From Thermoanaerobacter wiegelii Rt8.B1 (GTDB taxonomy: Bacteria > Bacillota > Thermoanaerobacteria > Thermoanaerobacterales > Thermoanaerobacteraceae): 64,000 nucleotides of DNA. The position numbers were made by a program, and so were the translations under genes. Shown piece by piece: positions 38,802-48,509 of the stretch. The first letter of the stretch is position 1; every line of letters begins with the position of its first letter. The notes beneath the pieces are model-generated. The model did no database searches. It saw only the letters and a program-made list of their open reading frames with translations, and had not been told where the DNA came from. The stretch lies in assembly GCF_000147695.2 (NCBI RefSeq), contig NC_015958.1:1976001-2040000 (forward strand). The letters are read 5' to 3'.

Positions 38802-40334
38802 ATGAAAAAGAATCTGCACATTATTATTTTGGCGCTTTCTATCTTTATAAATATGCTTTTTACTTACATTTTTATCTCAGAAGTAAAACCAAATCTAAAT
38901 CTCAACCTTTCTTTTGTCTTGACAGCAGCAGTAATTGTTGTGACCTACCTACTATTTAAAAATAAATTTTCGGAGCTTATGCCTGTAAACTACAACAATA
39001 TCACTGAAGCAAAGGAAGATACCAGTCATCGAAAAACCAATATCACTTTTAAGGATGTGGCAGGATTAGATGAAGTAATCGATGAATTAAAAGTTATAAT
39101 CGACTTTATGACAAATACAGAAAAGTACAACAAAATGGGAGCAAAAGTCCCCAAGGGTATATTATTTTACGGGCCACCAGGTACAGGAAAAACTCTTTTG
39201 GCTACGGCATTAGCTGGTGAAACCAATTCTACTTTTATAAGTGCTTCCGGTTCAGAATTTGTAGAGAAATATGTAGGTGTAGGTGCAAGTCGCATAAGAG
39301 CTCTTTTCGCAAAAGCAAAAAAAAGCGCTCCCAGTATTATTTTTATAGATGAGATAGATGCTGTGGGAACAAAGAGAAACACCGATAACAACTCAGAAAA
39401 AGATCAAACTTTAAACCAACTATTGGTAGAAATGGATGGTTTTAATAGCAACGAAGGGATTATAGTCATAGGAGCAACTAATAGAATTGACATGCTAGAC
39501 GAAGCCTTACTAAGACCTGGAAGATTTGATAGAACTATACACATTGGAGCACCTAATATGAAAGCAAGGTTGGAAATATTAAAGGTACATACTCGCAATA
39601 AACCCCTTGACGAAACTGTATCTTTAAGTGAATTAGCGCGAAAAACTCACGGTATGACAGGAGCACATCTGGCTACTATGTGCAACGAAGCAGCAATACT
39701 GGCTGTAATGAAAAACAAAAGTAAAATTGGAAAGGAAGAGTTTGAAGAAGCATTAGAACGCGTAATCGCAGGCCTTAAAAAGAAAAATCCTTCTGTAGTA
39801 GAAAAAGAACGAACTATTGCTGCGTACCACGAAGCAGGTCACGCTCTTATTGGAAAAATTTTAAACGTAAATACTATAGAAAAAATTTCAATCGTTCCTC
39901 GAGGTGAAGCATTAGGATATGTATTAAACTTTCCAAAAGAAGATGCCTTTTTATTGACAAAAACAGAGTTGAAAAATAAAATAACCATGCTTTTAGGGGG
40001 TAGAGCTTCTGAGGAAATAATATTCAATGAAATTTCAACAGGAGCCGAAAATGACTTAAAAGAAGCTACAAAAATTGCTTATCAGATGGTTTGCAATTAT
40101 GGAATGAGTGAATTGGGAAACAGGGTTATTGACCTTCATATGTTAAAATCTACAGAAATTGTCGATAAAGAAATTGACAAAATTATAAATAGCTGTTATA
40201 CGCTTGCAAAAAAAATATTGCTGGAAAATAAAAATAAAGTTATTGCAATAGCCGAAAAGCTTTTAGAAAAGGAGTCAATTACAAAAGAAGAATTACAAAC
40301 ATTATGGGAAGAAGAAAATACTTTATGCGTATGA
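38802..40334 (+). CDS. Short FtsH-type membrane AAA+ metalloprotease
   Basis: 510 residues. Two close membrane helices (about 4-25 and 35-53) with only about ten residues between them, so the usual extracytoplasmic domain of FtsH is absent. AAA module: [15 protein letters not shown], Walker [16 protein letters not shown] (about 128), pore loop [10 protein letters not shown], Walker [12 protein letters not shown], second region of homology [20 protein letters not shown]. Protease: zinc motif HEAGH (about 345) and Asp in [11 protein letters not shown]. Degrades membrane and cytosolic proteins in the family. The canonical FtsH of Firmicutes is about 600-650 residues, so this is probably a second, specialised paralogue. 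GGGGGCGAG precedes the ATG. Monocistronic with a terminator. Confidence 0.88.
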   Translation: MKKNLHIIILALSIFINMLFTYIFISEVKPNLNLNLSFVLTAAVIVVTYLLFKNKFSELMPVNYNNITEAKEDTSHRKTNITFKDVAGLDEVIDELKVIIDFMTNTEKYNKMGAKVPKGILFYGPPGTGKTLLATALAGETNSTFISASGSEFVEKYVGVGASRIRALFAKAKKSAPSIIFIDEIDAVGTKRNTDNNSEKDQTLNQLLVEMDGFNSNEGIIVIGATNRIDMLDEALLRPGRFDRTIHIGAPNMKARLEILKVHTRNKPLDETVSLSELARKTHGMTGAHLATMCNEAAILAVMKNKSKIGKEEFEEALERVIAGLKKKNPSVVEKERTIAAYHEAGHALIGKILNVNTIEKISIVPRGEALGYVLNFPKEDAFLLTKTELKNKITMLLGGRASEEIIFNEISTGAENDLKEATKIAYQMVCNYGMSELGNRVIDLHMLKSTEIVDKEIDKIINSCYTLAKKILLENKNKVIAIAEKLLEKESITKEELQTLWEEENTLCV

Positions 40335-40368
40335 CAAAAAAGCCTATTTAAAAACAGGCTTTTTTGTC
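40333..40368. terminator. Bidirectional terminator between ftsH-like gene and the Hsp70 operon
   Basis: GACAAAAAAGCCT (40333-40345) pairs exactly with AGGCTTTTTTGTC (40356-40368), loop 10 nt. T-runs on both strands serve both converging transcripts. The last codons and stop of the DUF1461 gene lie within the stem. Confidence 0.85.
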
Positions 40369-41048
40369 ATTTTTAGTATTCCATATACTATAGCAAGTAT
40401 AATTATAAAAGTAAAAAAAGTATTTCTGAAAATAAAAAACACTGCATCTTGAAAAAATTCTAAAGGAAACATTTGTATAAGTCTATCTGTTTCAACGTTT
40501 AACTGCCATAAATCATTGTCAAAAAATACAAGGTGAAAACCAGTAAACCAATTATCAAAATTCAAAGTCACCGCAAATGCAAAAACCAACAGTAGAATTA
40601 TTATAAATATTGTACCTTTTAAAAGATAATCGAAGGCTTTATAAAAGGATTTTGCAAAAAGAAAGTATGTAAAAATGAGTATAAAAACTATTATTGATAT
40701 ATTTCTTGTTAAAAAACCCTTTTGAAACAAATCTTTTACATCTTTCATATGAGCTAATTCTCTATCATTAAACATTCTCTGCATACTGCCATTAATTTTT
40801 GCACTTACATCTAAAGTCTCTTCTTTATCCATTAAATATCTCTGCATTATCTTGGTTATTTTCATAAGTTCATCAATATTCATGCCAGTTACTGACATTA
40901 CATTATTTTTTTCATATTCCTCTTTATAAAAATTACCGTTAAAAGCCACATATTGCAAACTAGTAAGAAAAACAGCCAAAAACAGTGAAACCACCATGCC
41001 ACTAATAAGAAAGGTATCAATAATTTTCCTCACCATTTTAAATAACAT
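40344..41048 (-). CDS. DUF1461 / TIGR01906-family integral membrane protein
   Basis: About 235 residues. N-terminal membrane helix (about 8-30 IIDTFLISGMVVSLFLAVFL), an external-looking segment of about 90 residues (NVMSVTGMNIDELMKITKIM, RYLMDKEETLDVSAK, RMFNDRELAHMKDVKDLF), then three more helices and a short basic tail. LM-x6-Y-L-x(n)-FNxRE-x2-HM-x-DV is the mark of DUF1461; function unknown. It begins 6-15 bases after the 489-residue gene, so it is the last gene of the seven-gene operon. ATG at 41048 is preceded by AAAGGTGC; a GTG 9 bases upstream is possible. DUF1461 genes also occur elsewhere, so its link to the system may be incidental. Confidence 0.8.
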   Translation of the reverse strand: MLFKMVRKIIDTFLISGMVVSLFLAVFLTSLQYVAFNGNFYKEEYEKNNVMSVTGMNIDELMKITKIMQRYLMDKEETLDVSAKINGSMQRMFNDRELAHMKDVKDLFQKGFLTRNISIIVFILIFTYFLFAKSFYKAFDYLLKGTIFIIILLLVFAFAVTLNFDNWFTGFHLVFFDNDLWQLNVETDRLIQMFPLEFFQDAVFFIFRNTFFTFIIILAIVYGILKMTKKPVFK

Positions 41049-41063
41049 CCTTTGCACCTTTTA

Positions 41064-42533
41064 TTATAGCCTCATAAAAATTTTTTTGTTTTTTAAATCC
41101 TTGTAAAGCTCTATCTTTTTCTTTACTGTATGCATAAAAGATAACTTTCTGCTCCGCGAATTATCAAGCTCAATGGAGTTTTTTATATAATGCAAGACTT
41201 CTTTTTCAAAATTCTGAGGTACAGGAATAATTCCCATAAGTCTTTTCATTCTCGCTTTTCTATACTCATTTTTCATGTTTCTTGAAATATCTTCAATTAA
41301 AGAAATGACATTTTTTATTTCGCCTTTTATCAGAGCCATATCTATAGATTCTTCCTCTATTTGAGCATCCTCAAGTACTATCTCACTAGTATCATTTAAC
41401 AAGTTTTCATACTCTGAAAGCGTTTCAATGTCTTCTAATATACCCTCATCTATAATTTCCATAATGTCCAGATCAGAATAATCAATTTCTCCTAATAGTA
41501 AATTATACCTATACAATTCAAAATACCAATTAGAAATTACATTATCACAGGTTTTGATATTTTTTTCTATTTCTTTGTAATCTAAAGAACTTTTATTTAA
41601 TTTAACATAAAAATCTATATACTCACCAATAAAAGGCTCTTTTTTAAATAAAGTTTCAAATTTATTTTCTGACAAAAATACTATCAATAGTCTATTTATA
41701 ATTTTTAAAACAGAAAAAGAAACCTCTCTTAGACTTTGAATACTTTTTATTAACTCTACACTTTTTTTAAAGTACGCGTCTACTTCTTCCCGAGTCATTT
41801 CTTTAAAATCCAGTGACTGTAAGTACTCAATTTTCTTAGCAATAATAGGGAAAAATTCGCCGTAGCCTTCTATTAATTTTCCATAAAAATTTTCCTCTAT
41901 ATCTATTACATTTTCCAAAAAAGCTTCATAATTTGGATAATCCTTCTCCAATCCCTTTGTTAAATATTCATAAAAGCGTTTTTTAGACATAGCAAAAGGA
42001 ATGCTGGATATTATTTCTTTTATCCTTTCTTCTTTTTCCTCTTCAACCTCATTTATAAAATTAATAACACTTTCGTAAAATTCTTCCTCATCTATCAATT
42101 CTTCAGAAAAGAAATCTCTTATTCTATCATTTACCACTTCGTTAACATATCTCGACTCTACGTAATATCCATATAAAACATCTATAGCATTTTCAAAGTA
42201 CTCTTTATATTTTCTAATCGTCTTTTCCGTGTTCCTTTTCATTTTTTCTTCCATAAGGCTGAAATATGTTGTATTATTTGCTATATTCTTAACAACTTCC
42301 AAAATGCTTTGTGTTTCTTTATCCAAATATACCAAAGCATTTGCCACATTCTTTTTCCTAAATAGTACATGGTATAAATACACCGTCTCATTAAAAAGCT
42401 CCAAAATACTAATTATTTGTACTATTTCTTTTTGTTTTTTTATTATTCTTTTTAACAACAGAGAAATTTCATTTGGTGTCTTCGAAGTTTTATTGAGTTG
42501 TTCCCTCAATTCTCTTACTTCATCTTGTTGCAT
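41064..42533 (-). CDS. Large helical protein of the Hsp70/beta-CASP operon, unknown
   Basis: 489 residues, no family recognised. Almost entirely alpha-helical by eye, rich in Glu, Lys, Ile and Leu, with coiled-coil-prone stretches at the N-terminus (EVRELREQLNKTSKTPNEIS, LLLKRIIKKQKEIVQIISIL) and in the middle (FINEVEEEKEERIKEIISSI). Tyrosine-rich segments (LYGYYVESRYVNEVVND) and an acidic part (SEIVLEDAQIEEESIDMALI) precede a basic C-terminus (RKLSFMHTVKKKIELYKDLK). No signal peptide or membrane helix. It follows the 136-residue coiled-coil gene after 11 bases and precedes DUF1461 by 6-15 bases. It could be a scaffold or a large GrpE/NEF-like partner, but nothing in the sequence proves this. 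Confidence 0.7.
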   Translation of the reverse strand: MQQDEVRELREQLNKTSKTPNEISLLLKRIIKKQKEIVQIISILELFNETVYLYHVLFRKKNVANALVYLDKETQSILEVVKNIANNTTYFSLMEEKMKRNTEKTIRKYKEYFENAIDVLYGYYVESRYVNEVVNDRIRDFFSEELIDEEEFYESVINFINEVEEEKEERIKEIISSIPFAMSKKRFYEYLTKGLEKDYPNYEAFLENVIDIEENFYGKLIEGYGEFFPIIAKKIEYLQSLDFKEMTREEVDAYFKKSVELIKSIQSLREVSFSVLKIINRLLIVFLSENKFETLFKKEPFIGEYIDFYVKLNKSSLDYKEIEKNIKTCDNVISNWYFELYRYNLLLGEIDYSDLDIMEIIDEGILEDIETLSEYENLLNDTSEIVLEDAQIEEESIDMALIKGEIKNVISLIEDISRNMKNEYRKARMKRLMGIIPVPQNFEKEVLHYIKNSIELDNSRSRKLSFMHTVKKKIELYKDLKNKKIFMRL

Positions 42534-42544
42534 TGTTACACCTC

Positions 42545-42955
42545 TCAGTCATTTATCTTTAACATTCGCGACAGGTCTTCTACTAAAGAATACTTTTGTT
42601 CTTCCTTAGTTACAGCCACTTGAGTTACAGTGGTGTCAAACAAAAAATTTGTTTTCTCTTCTATATTAGTCAAAATTTCTTTTATTTCAAGCAAAGCATT
42701 GTTAAAATCTACCTTTTGCTGTTGGATTTCTACTAGCAATCTATTTACTAATATTTTTAAATTTTCGGCTTGTTTTTCTTTTGATGAAGTATTTTCAATA
42801 ATCTTGTTCATTCTTTTTTCAAACTCTAATCCAATTTTTTCTATTCTCTCCTCTAATATTTCTTTTTCCTTTTCTAACTGTGAAATTTTATTTTTATAGC
42901 TTAAAATTTCTCCTTCTTGCTCTTTTATTTTTTCAGTAAGCCTTTCTATCTCCAT
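42545..42955 (-). CDS. Small coiled-coil protein (GrpE-like in size and shape)
   Basis: 136 residues. Residues 1-55 are a continuous heptad coiled coil (IERLTEKIKEQEGEILSYKN, ISQLEKEKEILEERIEKIGL), and residues 60-105 a second helical stretch (KQAENLKILVNRLLVEIQQQ, NNALLEIKEILTNIEEKTNF). Size and long N-terminal coiled coil recall GrpE, the nucleotide exchange factor of Hsp70, but the beta-domain of GrpE is not apparent, so I do not call it GrpE. The ATG shares a base with the upstream stop (TAATG), which implies translational coupling with the 179-residue gene. Confidence 0.65.
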   Translation of the reverse strand: MEIERLTEKIKEQEGEILSYKNKISQLEKEKEILEERIEKIGLEFEKRMNKIIENTSSKEKQAENLKILVNRLLVEIQQQKVDFNNALLEIKEILTNIEEKTNFLFDTTVTQVAVTKEEQKYSLVEDLSRMLKIND

Positions 42956-43494
42956 TATATTCTTTTTTCCTGCAGAATCAATTTTTCCTGTAATTTTTCA
43001 ATCTCTTTCAATAGTTTTTTGTTGATTTTTACTGTTTTATCGATAGTCTCTTGCTCATCAATATTTTTTTCTATTTTTTCTTTTTCCCCCTCAATTAAAT
43101 CTATTAAGTCCTCCAATATTTTTTTATAACTTTCACCTTTTGAAAATAAAAGTACAGAGAAAATAACTTCTGGCTTATAAAAATTCAAAAGTTCTGGTAC
43201 CTTCTCCTCTATTTTTTCAAAAGCCAAAGGCTGTATCCGCCTCACCAAATCTGCATAATTTTTTTCCCATTCTTTTATAAAGACTTCTCCATCTATATTC
43301 CCTTTCAAAATCTCTTCTCTGAGAATTGGAATTATCTTTTTAGGTGGAGAAGCACTCTCTATTAATCGAAAACCAGCCAACTTTTTTTGTAAATTAGTAT
43401 TTTTTTTGAAAGGTTTTATAAGCACATCATAGGGAAGAGTAGATAAAAAAATATCTATATACTTCTTTTCTGTCACATTTTTAAATTCCAACAT
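42955..43494 (-). CDS. Helical protein with C-terminal coiled coil, unknown
   Basis: 179 residues, not recognised. N-terminal globular part of about 115 residues (EFKNVTEKKYIDIFLSTLPY, KKLAGFRLIESASPPKKIIP) and a C-terminal coiled coil of about 60 residues (LIDLIEGEKEKIEKNIDEQE, LLKEIEKLQEKLILQEKRI). The coiled coil could pair with that of the next gene product, whose start codon overlaps this stop. Starts 12 bases after the HEAT-repeat gene. No membrane segment. Confidence 0.65.
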   Translation of the reverse strand: MLEFKNVTEKKYIDIFLSTLPYDVLIKPFKKNTNLQKKLAGFRLIESASPPKKIIPILREEILKGNIDGEVFIKEWEKNYADLVRRIQPLAFEKIEEKVPELLNFYKPEVIFSVLLFSKGESYKKILEDLIDLIEGEKEKIEKNIDEQETIDKTVKINKKLLKEIEKLQEKLILQEKRI

Positions 43495-43506
43495 ATTTTC
43501 ACCTTC

Positions 43507-45084
43507 TCACATTTTAATGAGCTTGTCTGTTTTTTTATAGTTCTCTTCAACGATTTTTTGTGCTAAATACCTAATCCTAGCACTATTGCTTTCCATTGCA
43601 TCACTAAATATTTTTTCATCAATTATATTTTTTAATCCTTTCGCATTTTTGCCTAAAATTTTATAAATCAAATACTGTATTTCTTCCTTTGCAGTGTTTT
43701 TTAATTTTTGTATTAATTCTTGTGCTATTTCCTCGTCGAGATTTGTTTCTATTATTTTTAAAGCGTTTATACAAGCATAACCATCATCATTTTTAATAAT
43801 ATACTTTATCCCTTCCGCAATTTGCCTATTTATGTCACTGTTCCTAAGCCCCTTCAATCTTTTAATTTCTTTTATTGCATTTAATAATTCCTCTACAGAA
43901 AAACCTGGTTTTACAATATAATAGAATAAATTACTTAGATATTTTATCTCTCCCAACTGAACCAAAGCCGAATAAGCATTAATAGCCAAATAATTATTTT
44001 CTAAAAACTGTTTTATCATAGGTTTTGCTTCTAATATTCGCAAATTTGCTAAAGAAGTAATAGCACAAGCCTTTAACTCTAACGATTGATTTTCTTCTTT
44101 CAAAATTTCCAACATTATATTTGCACATCTTTCATCTTTCGTATACCCTAACCCAATTACTATATTCATTTTGTTTTCTACGCTAGGATCATAATAAGCC
44201 TTAAGTAAATACTCTGTAGCAATGCTCGTCCTCATTTTCCCTAATGTTATCGCAGCTTTTTGACTATATCTCTCCTCATATAGCAACTCTGCAATATTTT
44301 CAACTGCCTTTTCCTTTAGATTCGCTATAACATTAGAATATACAATATTCAAGCTGCTATTTTCATTGTCCAAATATTTTTCTATTATCTGCTTTACTGC
44401 CTCATCTCCTAGCACAGTAAGCTTTGTTAAAATTCTAAAAGCAAAATTTCTTTCTCTGCTATTAAATCCATTAAGAGAATTAACCATATTCAATATATGA
44501 GGAATGCATTTTTTCTCTCCCAATTCTATAAGAGTTTCTGCTGCTATTTCCTTTAAATTATCATTTTCTAAAAGTGTAATTAATTGCTCATAAGCCCTTA
44601 TTTCTTTTATTTCTCTAAGCGTTTGAATGACAAGTTTAATTTGTTCTTCCCATTCCCATTCTTGCAAAATAGTGATAAGAGCATTGCGGGCCTCTAAGCT
44701 GTTATTTGATATATTTTTGAGAATTCTCACCATTCTTTTAAAAATTTCCTCTTGTCTTAAATCCAAAGCTTTTGCACTATATACTATCATCTCAATTGGA
44801 TTTTGCCCCTCTGATAAAATATTTCTCCCTAATTCAACAATGTCTTTTTCTAAAGAAGCTAGTGCAGATTGGTGAAGAGTAGATAGCAATTGAATTTTTT
44901 CTCCAATAAGTTTTGCATTAGTTTCGCTAATATAATATTTAAATAGTTCTCTTTTAAAGTTTTTATCTTTATCCTTCATCCTTTTTGCTCCCAAATATTC
45001 CATTCCATCATCCATCACCTCTTTAGAAACATTTATAAAAAAATCTTTATTCTCCAAAAGCAACTCCTTCCAGTCAATGCTCAT
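43507..45084 (-). CDS. HEAT-repeat protein of the Hsp70/beta-CASP operon
   Basis: About 525 residues of alpha-alpha repeats. Typical HEAT units include IREIKEIRAYEQLITLLEND, LKEIAAETLIELGEKKCIPH, AVENIAELLYEERYSQKAAI, YDPSVENKMNIVIGLGYTKD and LELKACAITSLANLRILEAK. Such solenoids bind partner proteins. The ATG at 45084 (MSIDWKELLLEN) is chosen because GAGGAG lies 9 bases before it; it overlaps the Hsp70 gene's stop by 11 bases, so the two are translationally coupled. A start 21 bases further upstream is in frame but has no ribosome site. In context it is a candidate adaptor between the Hsp70-like ATPase and its substrate or the nuclease. Confidence 0.8.
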   Translation of the reverse strand: MSIDWKELLLENKDFFINVSKEVMDDGMEYLGAKRMKDKDKNFKRELFKYYISETNAKLIGEKIQLLSTLHQSALASLEKDIVELGRNILSEGQNPIEMIVYSAKALDLRQEEIFKRMVRILKNISNNSLEARNALITILQEWEWEEQIKLVIQTLREIKEIRAYEQLITLLENDNLKEIAAETLIELGEKKCIPHILNMVNSLNGFNSRERNFAFRILTKLTVLGDEAVKQIIEKYLDNENSSLNIVYSNVIANLKEKAVENIAELLYEERYSQKAAITLGKMRTSIATEYLLKAYYDPSVENKMNIVIGLGYTKDERCANIMLEILKEENQSLELKACAITSLANLRILEAKPMIKQFLENNYLAINAYSALVQLGEIKYLSNLFYYIVKPGFSVEELLNAIKEIKRLKGLRNSDINRQIAEGIKYIIKNDDGYACINALKIIETNLDEEIAQELIQKLKNTAKEEIQYLIYKILGKNAKGLKNIIDEKIFSDAMESNSARIRYLAQKIVEENYKKTDKLIKM

Positions 45085-46654
45085 AGTTTTCACTCTCCTC
45101 GCCAATAGCCACTTGAACTCTTTGCTCTGTAGAAGCTACTACCCATGCGCTCAAAGTCAAAATTCTATTTCTATCAAAACTTATTTTTAGAGAAATAGGC
45201 GTGCCGGGTTTTATTAACTTTGAAAAATTTAATTGGACGCTTTTTAAACGCTTCATCTTTGGATCCCATAAATTTTTCCCTGAAAATACATCCAAACGCA
45301 TACCCGTAGCATTAGTTACTCTTAAAATCTTGTCATACTCTCTTTCATAAGGTGCTTTTGTACCTTGTGAAACAATCAAAAAAGGTAACCCATTCTTTAT
45401 ATCAATGTATATGTTGGAAGCCAGAACAGGCTCAATTTTGATATTGTTATTTCCTTTATTCAGTTTTTCGCTTAAATAGTGGTAAATTGCTGCTCCCCGC
45501 GCAACCGAAAACATAGGATGTAAACTTATTAAAGCTTTTTTCATAAATAATTTCTCTATGACATTTCGCACAGGCCTATAATTGCTCATGCCTCCTGTCA
45601 AAAGTACATCATCTATATCTTGAATCATAAGCCCCGCTTTTTCCAAAGTATCTAAAATAGGGTCTACGACATTATATCCCATGTTTCCTTCTTTAACCAA
45701 TAGAGGTCTTATACACTCCTCATATTCCTTATTAGATATTTTAAACTTATAAGGTTTCCCTTTTATAAAATTTTCTACAATATTTTCATATATTACTTCT
45801 TCTCCCACTGAAATACTAAAAAATTTTCTTGCCTTTTCCATCTCGCAAACCAATCTATTATATACATGCCTTTTTTCATTTTCACTATCAAATAAATCCC
45901 CCATTTCCTTCGAACATTTTTCTAAAAGATAAATACTGCCCATTAAATCAAAATTTATTCCTCCTACTAGAGTATGAGAAGAAATGGCTATTTCTTCTAC
46001 AATGAAGTCCTTATCCGTTATTTGTACTTCTAATATCGAGACATCACAAGTTCCTCCTCCTAAATCGAACACCAACATTTTTCTCGGCCGCGAAAAATCT
46101 AAATGTCTTTTGTTTTGTGGCAATTTCTTCTCAGTATTTATAAAATCAAGAAGTGCTGCTGTAGGCTCAGAAATAAAATAAGTATTTTGTTCATCAAATC
46201 CTGCCATTTTTGCAGCTTTTTTTGTCGCTCGAATTTGGTCGTGATTAAAAGATGCTGGCACAGTTATAACTACATTTACTACTTCTTCACCAATTTCTCT
46301 CTCCAAGCTCTGTTTAGCTTCCTTTAATATTAAAGCTGCCACTTCTTCTGGTGAAAAAAGTTTTCTATCAATTTCCCAAAAATAACCTGACGTTCCTATA
46401 TAATTTTTACTGTTATAAATAACTCTCTCCGGTTCCTTAACTTTCATAGACTGTGCTATTCTACCCACATACTGATTTCCACTTTTATCTACATATAAAC
46501 AAGAAGGCAATATTTTATCATAAATGTATTCATAGTCTTCATTAAACTGCCCAATATCTATCACTCGAGGCAGTAATTCTCCCTCTTGCGATATTTCCAA
46601 AACTGATGCAACCGTATTCGTAGTACCTAAATCTATTCCTACATATCTTTTCAT
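45074..46654 (-). CDS. Hsp70-like (DnaK-type) ATPase without lid domain
   Basis: 526 residues against about 610 for DnaK. Nucleotide-binding domain complete: YVGIDLGTTNTVASVLE (phosphate 1), VVITVPASFNHDQIRATKKA, ISEPTAALLDF, MLVFDLGGGTCDVSILEV (phosphate 2), DDVLLTGGMSNYRPVRNVIE (adenosine). From about residue 400 a beta-sandwich-like substrate domain remains (ASNIYIDIKNGLPFLIVSQG, YDKILRVTNATGMRLDVFSG), but the helical lid and the EEVD-type tail are missing. It is not the housekeeping dnaK: no grpE/dnaJ neighbours. It begins 10 bases after the beta-CASP gene and overlaps the HEAT gene. The role would be ATP-driven binding of a specific client, perhaps a partner from this operon. Confidence 0.88.
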   Translation of the reverse strand: MKRYVGIDLGTTNTVASVLEISQEGELLPRVIDIGQFNEDYEYIYDKILPSCLYVDKSGNQYVGRIAQSMKVKEPERVIYNSKNYIGTSGYFWEIDRKLFSPEEVAALILKEAKQSLEREIGEEVVNVVITVPASFNHDQIRATKKAAKMAGFDEQNTYFISEPTAALLDFINTEKKLPQNKRHLDFSRPRKMLVFDLGGGTCDVSILEVQITDKDFIVEEIAISSHTLVGGINFDLMGSIYLLEKCSKEMGDLFDSENEKRHVYNRLVCEMEKARKFFSISVGEEVIYENIVENFIKGKPYKFKISNKEYEECIRPLLVKEGNMGYNVVDPILDTLEKAGLMIQDIDDVLLTGGMSNYRPVRNVIEKLFMKKALISLHPMFSVARGAAIYHYLSEKLNKGNNNIKIEPVLASNIYIDIKNGLPFLIVSQGTKAPYEREYDKILRVTNATGMRLDVFSGKNLWDPKMKRLKSVQLNFSKLIKPGTPISLKISFDRNRILTLSAWVVASTEQRVQVAIGEESENYEH

Positions 46655-46664
46655 AAACTCCTCC

Positions 46665-48509
46665 CTATTGAAGTTCTACTATTTCTCCTTCTTCTGGTGC
46701 AAAAACTTTTATTCCTTCAATTCTTTTTAAAATTGTTTCTATATTTATTTCACTCTTACTTTCGTATCCCCTGTGAATTACAAAAACAGCAGATGGAGCC
46801 ATCTTTATAACTGTTTCTAATAGGTCTACCATATTTGCATGATTTAACATTCCAATTTGATAATTTTTTAAACCTTCAATTTCTCTATTATTAGAATCGA
46901 GATTCATAATACAGCCCTTTGAAAAATTTTTTATTTCAGAAGCATATATAAAAGATGCACTTCCCTCTTTTAAGTCATTTGAACTGGCGAGAATCACGCA
47001 ATTGCCTAGGGCTATTTCCTTTTTTATAAAATCTTTTCTATCAGTGTATAAAGTATTTTCAGCCACATTTAGTATTCCATTTCCATATATGGGCCCAGCA
47101 AAATTTTCATATAATTTACTAAAATATGCTATATCTCCATCTACATACACATTAAAAGGAATATATGAAAAAGTTTTTCTAAAAAATAATAATAGGTCTT
47201 GCCCTTTACCAATAGCATATACAGGTAAAAGTATTCTCTCTTCATCTTTTAATAGCTTTTCTATCGACTTAAGTATCAATTTATCCTGTAAATACTTATT
47301 TTGGACACCAAAGTTATTGCCGTAACCATAAGTAGCTTCAGATATTAAAATATCTACTTTTAAATCGGGAAGAAATCTAAGTCCTTTATTACTTTCCACA
47401 TCTTTTAATGTAAAATCACCTGTATAAAAAATTTTTATCCCCTCAATCTCAAGATACACAGCTACAGCGCCTAAGATATGCCCTGCAGGAAATAACTTAA
47501 GTTTTACTTCTTTATTTTTTATTCTAAAGCTTCTTTCTTCTTCTGTATCAAAACTTATAATCTGGCTGTCAAAATTTATAATCTCCTCTTCTATTTTTAT
47601 CTCTAATTTTGTATGTCCCCTCAAAAATATTTGCCTCAAAATTTCGTGAGTTGCCCTTGACATTATAATCGGAGAGTTTAAACCTTTTCTTAATAATTCT
47701 ACAATTCCCCCAAAATGGTCTAAATGAGCATGAGTAATAATTACCAAATCAATATCTTTAATATCTATAGGTAAATTTTTTATAGAATTGTAATATAAGG
47801 TTTTATCCTTAATCAAAGCTCCCGCATCTAGTAAAATATTTATTCCCTCATAGGATACCAAATAAGAGCTAGCGCCAATATTATCCCCTCCCCAACAAAA
47901 AAATTTAAAGTTATGGATGGAGTTAAAATTTTTTCTGGTTTTATGGTAATACTCATTTATTAATTTCGAATCTTCTGGAAACAAACGATAAAGTTTAAGA
48001 TTTTGTTTTTCTTCTTCACTAATAAGGCCATATTTTAATTTTAGCCGCAATATATATAAGTCCTGAGGATTTAATTTATAAGCTTTATCTAAGAATTGGT
48101 GCCTCTCACCAATCTCCTCATATATTTCAGCTATAAGTCCATATATTTTCGGCAGTAACAATTTATCTTCTACTTTTTTCTCCATATAAAGTAATTCTTC
48201 CAAAATTTCTAAAATCCTTCTTTTATTTTTAAAAGAAAGTAACAATAAATAAAATTTTATCCATTGGTCTTCCCCGCTATAATTCATTAATGCTTCAAAA
48301 AGATTTTTTGTTTTTAAAGATTCTTCTACCAAATCTAAAAGAATAACACTTTTTATAAACAAAGCTAAATTATGCTTATCAATTTCTAATTCGCTCTTTA
48401 GCTCAAAAAAATGCTCTTTTGCTTCTTCAGGAATACCTATATAAATTTCAAGTATTATCTGCCACAACAGCAAATATTCATATAATTTTTTGTCCAATTT
48501 CTTTACCAA
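46665..48509 (-). CDS. TPR-like / MBL-fold beta-CASP nuclease-like protein
   Basis: At least 614 residues. The first 200 are helical repeats (KLYEYLLLWQIILEIYIGIP). The rest is a metallo-beta-lactamase/beta-CASP domain: CWGGDNIGASSYLV, VIITHAHLDHFGG (motif 2), LFPAGHILGAVAVYLE (motif 3 His), IFYTGDFTL (motif 4 Asp), ISEATYGYG (motif A), MLNHANMVDLL (motif B His), VFVIHRGYES (motif C His). His in motif C is the RNA-type signature (RNase J/CPSF73-like). The TTG at 48509 has no ribosome site; protein-like sequence continues upstream (YINAYWYVFQQKSLVKKLD) to a GTG at 48621 behind GGGAGGTG, if one T is removed from the T5 run (AAAAA at 48604-48608, plus strand). First gene of the operon. Confidence 0.85.
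   Translation of the reverse strand: MVKKLDKKLYEYLLLWQIILEIYIGIPEEAKEHFFELKSELEIDKHNLALFIKSVILLDLVEESLKTKNLFEALMNYSGEDQWIKFYLLLLSFKNKRRILEILEELLYMEKKVEDKLLLPKIYGLIAEIYEEIGERHQFLDKAYKLNPQDLYILRLKLKYGLISEEEKQNLKLYRLFPEDSKLINEYYHKTRKNFNSIHNFKFFCWGGDNIGASSYLVSYEGINILLDAGALIKDKTLYYNSIKNLPIDIKDIDLVIITHAHLDHFGGIVELLRKGLNSPIIMSRATHEILRQIFLRGHTKLEIKIEEEIINFDSQIISFDTEEERSFRIKNKEVKLKLFPAGHILGAVAVYLEIEGIKIFYTGDFTLKDVESNKGLRFLPDLKVDILISEATYGYGNNFGVQNKYLQDKLILKSIEKLLKDEERILLPVYAIGKGQDLLLFFRKTFSYIPFNVYVDGDIAYFSKLYENFAGPIYGNGILNVAENTLYTDRKDFIKKEIALGNCVILASSNDLKEGSASFIYASEIKNFSKGCIMNLDSNNREIEGLKNYQIGMLNHANMVDLLETVIKMAPSAVFVIHRGYESKSEINIETILKRIEGIKVFAPEEGEIVELQ

Noticed and set aside
42545-42955. Calling the 136-residue coiled-coil protein GrpE
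   Set aside because: Length and coiled coil fit, but the C-terminal beta-domain signature of GrpE is not visible. Kept as GrpE-like in shape only.
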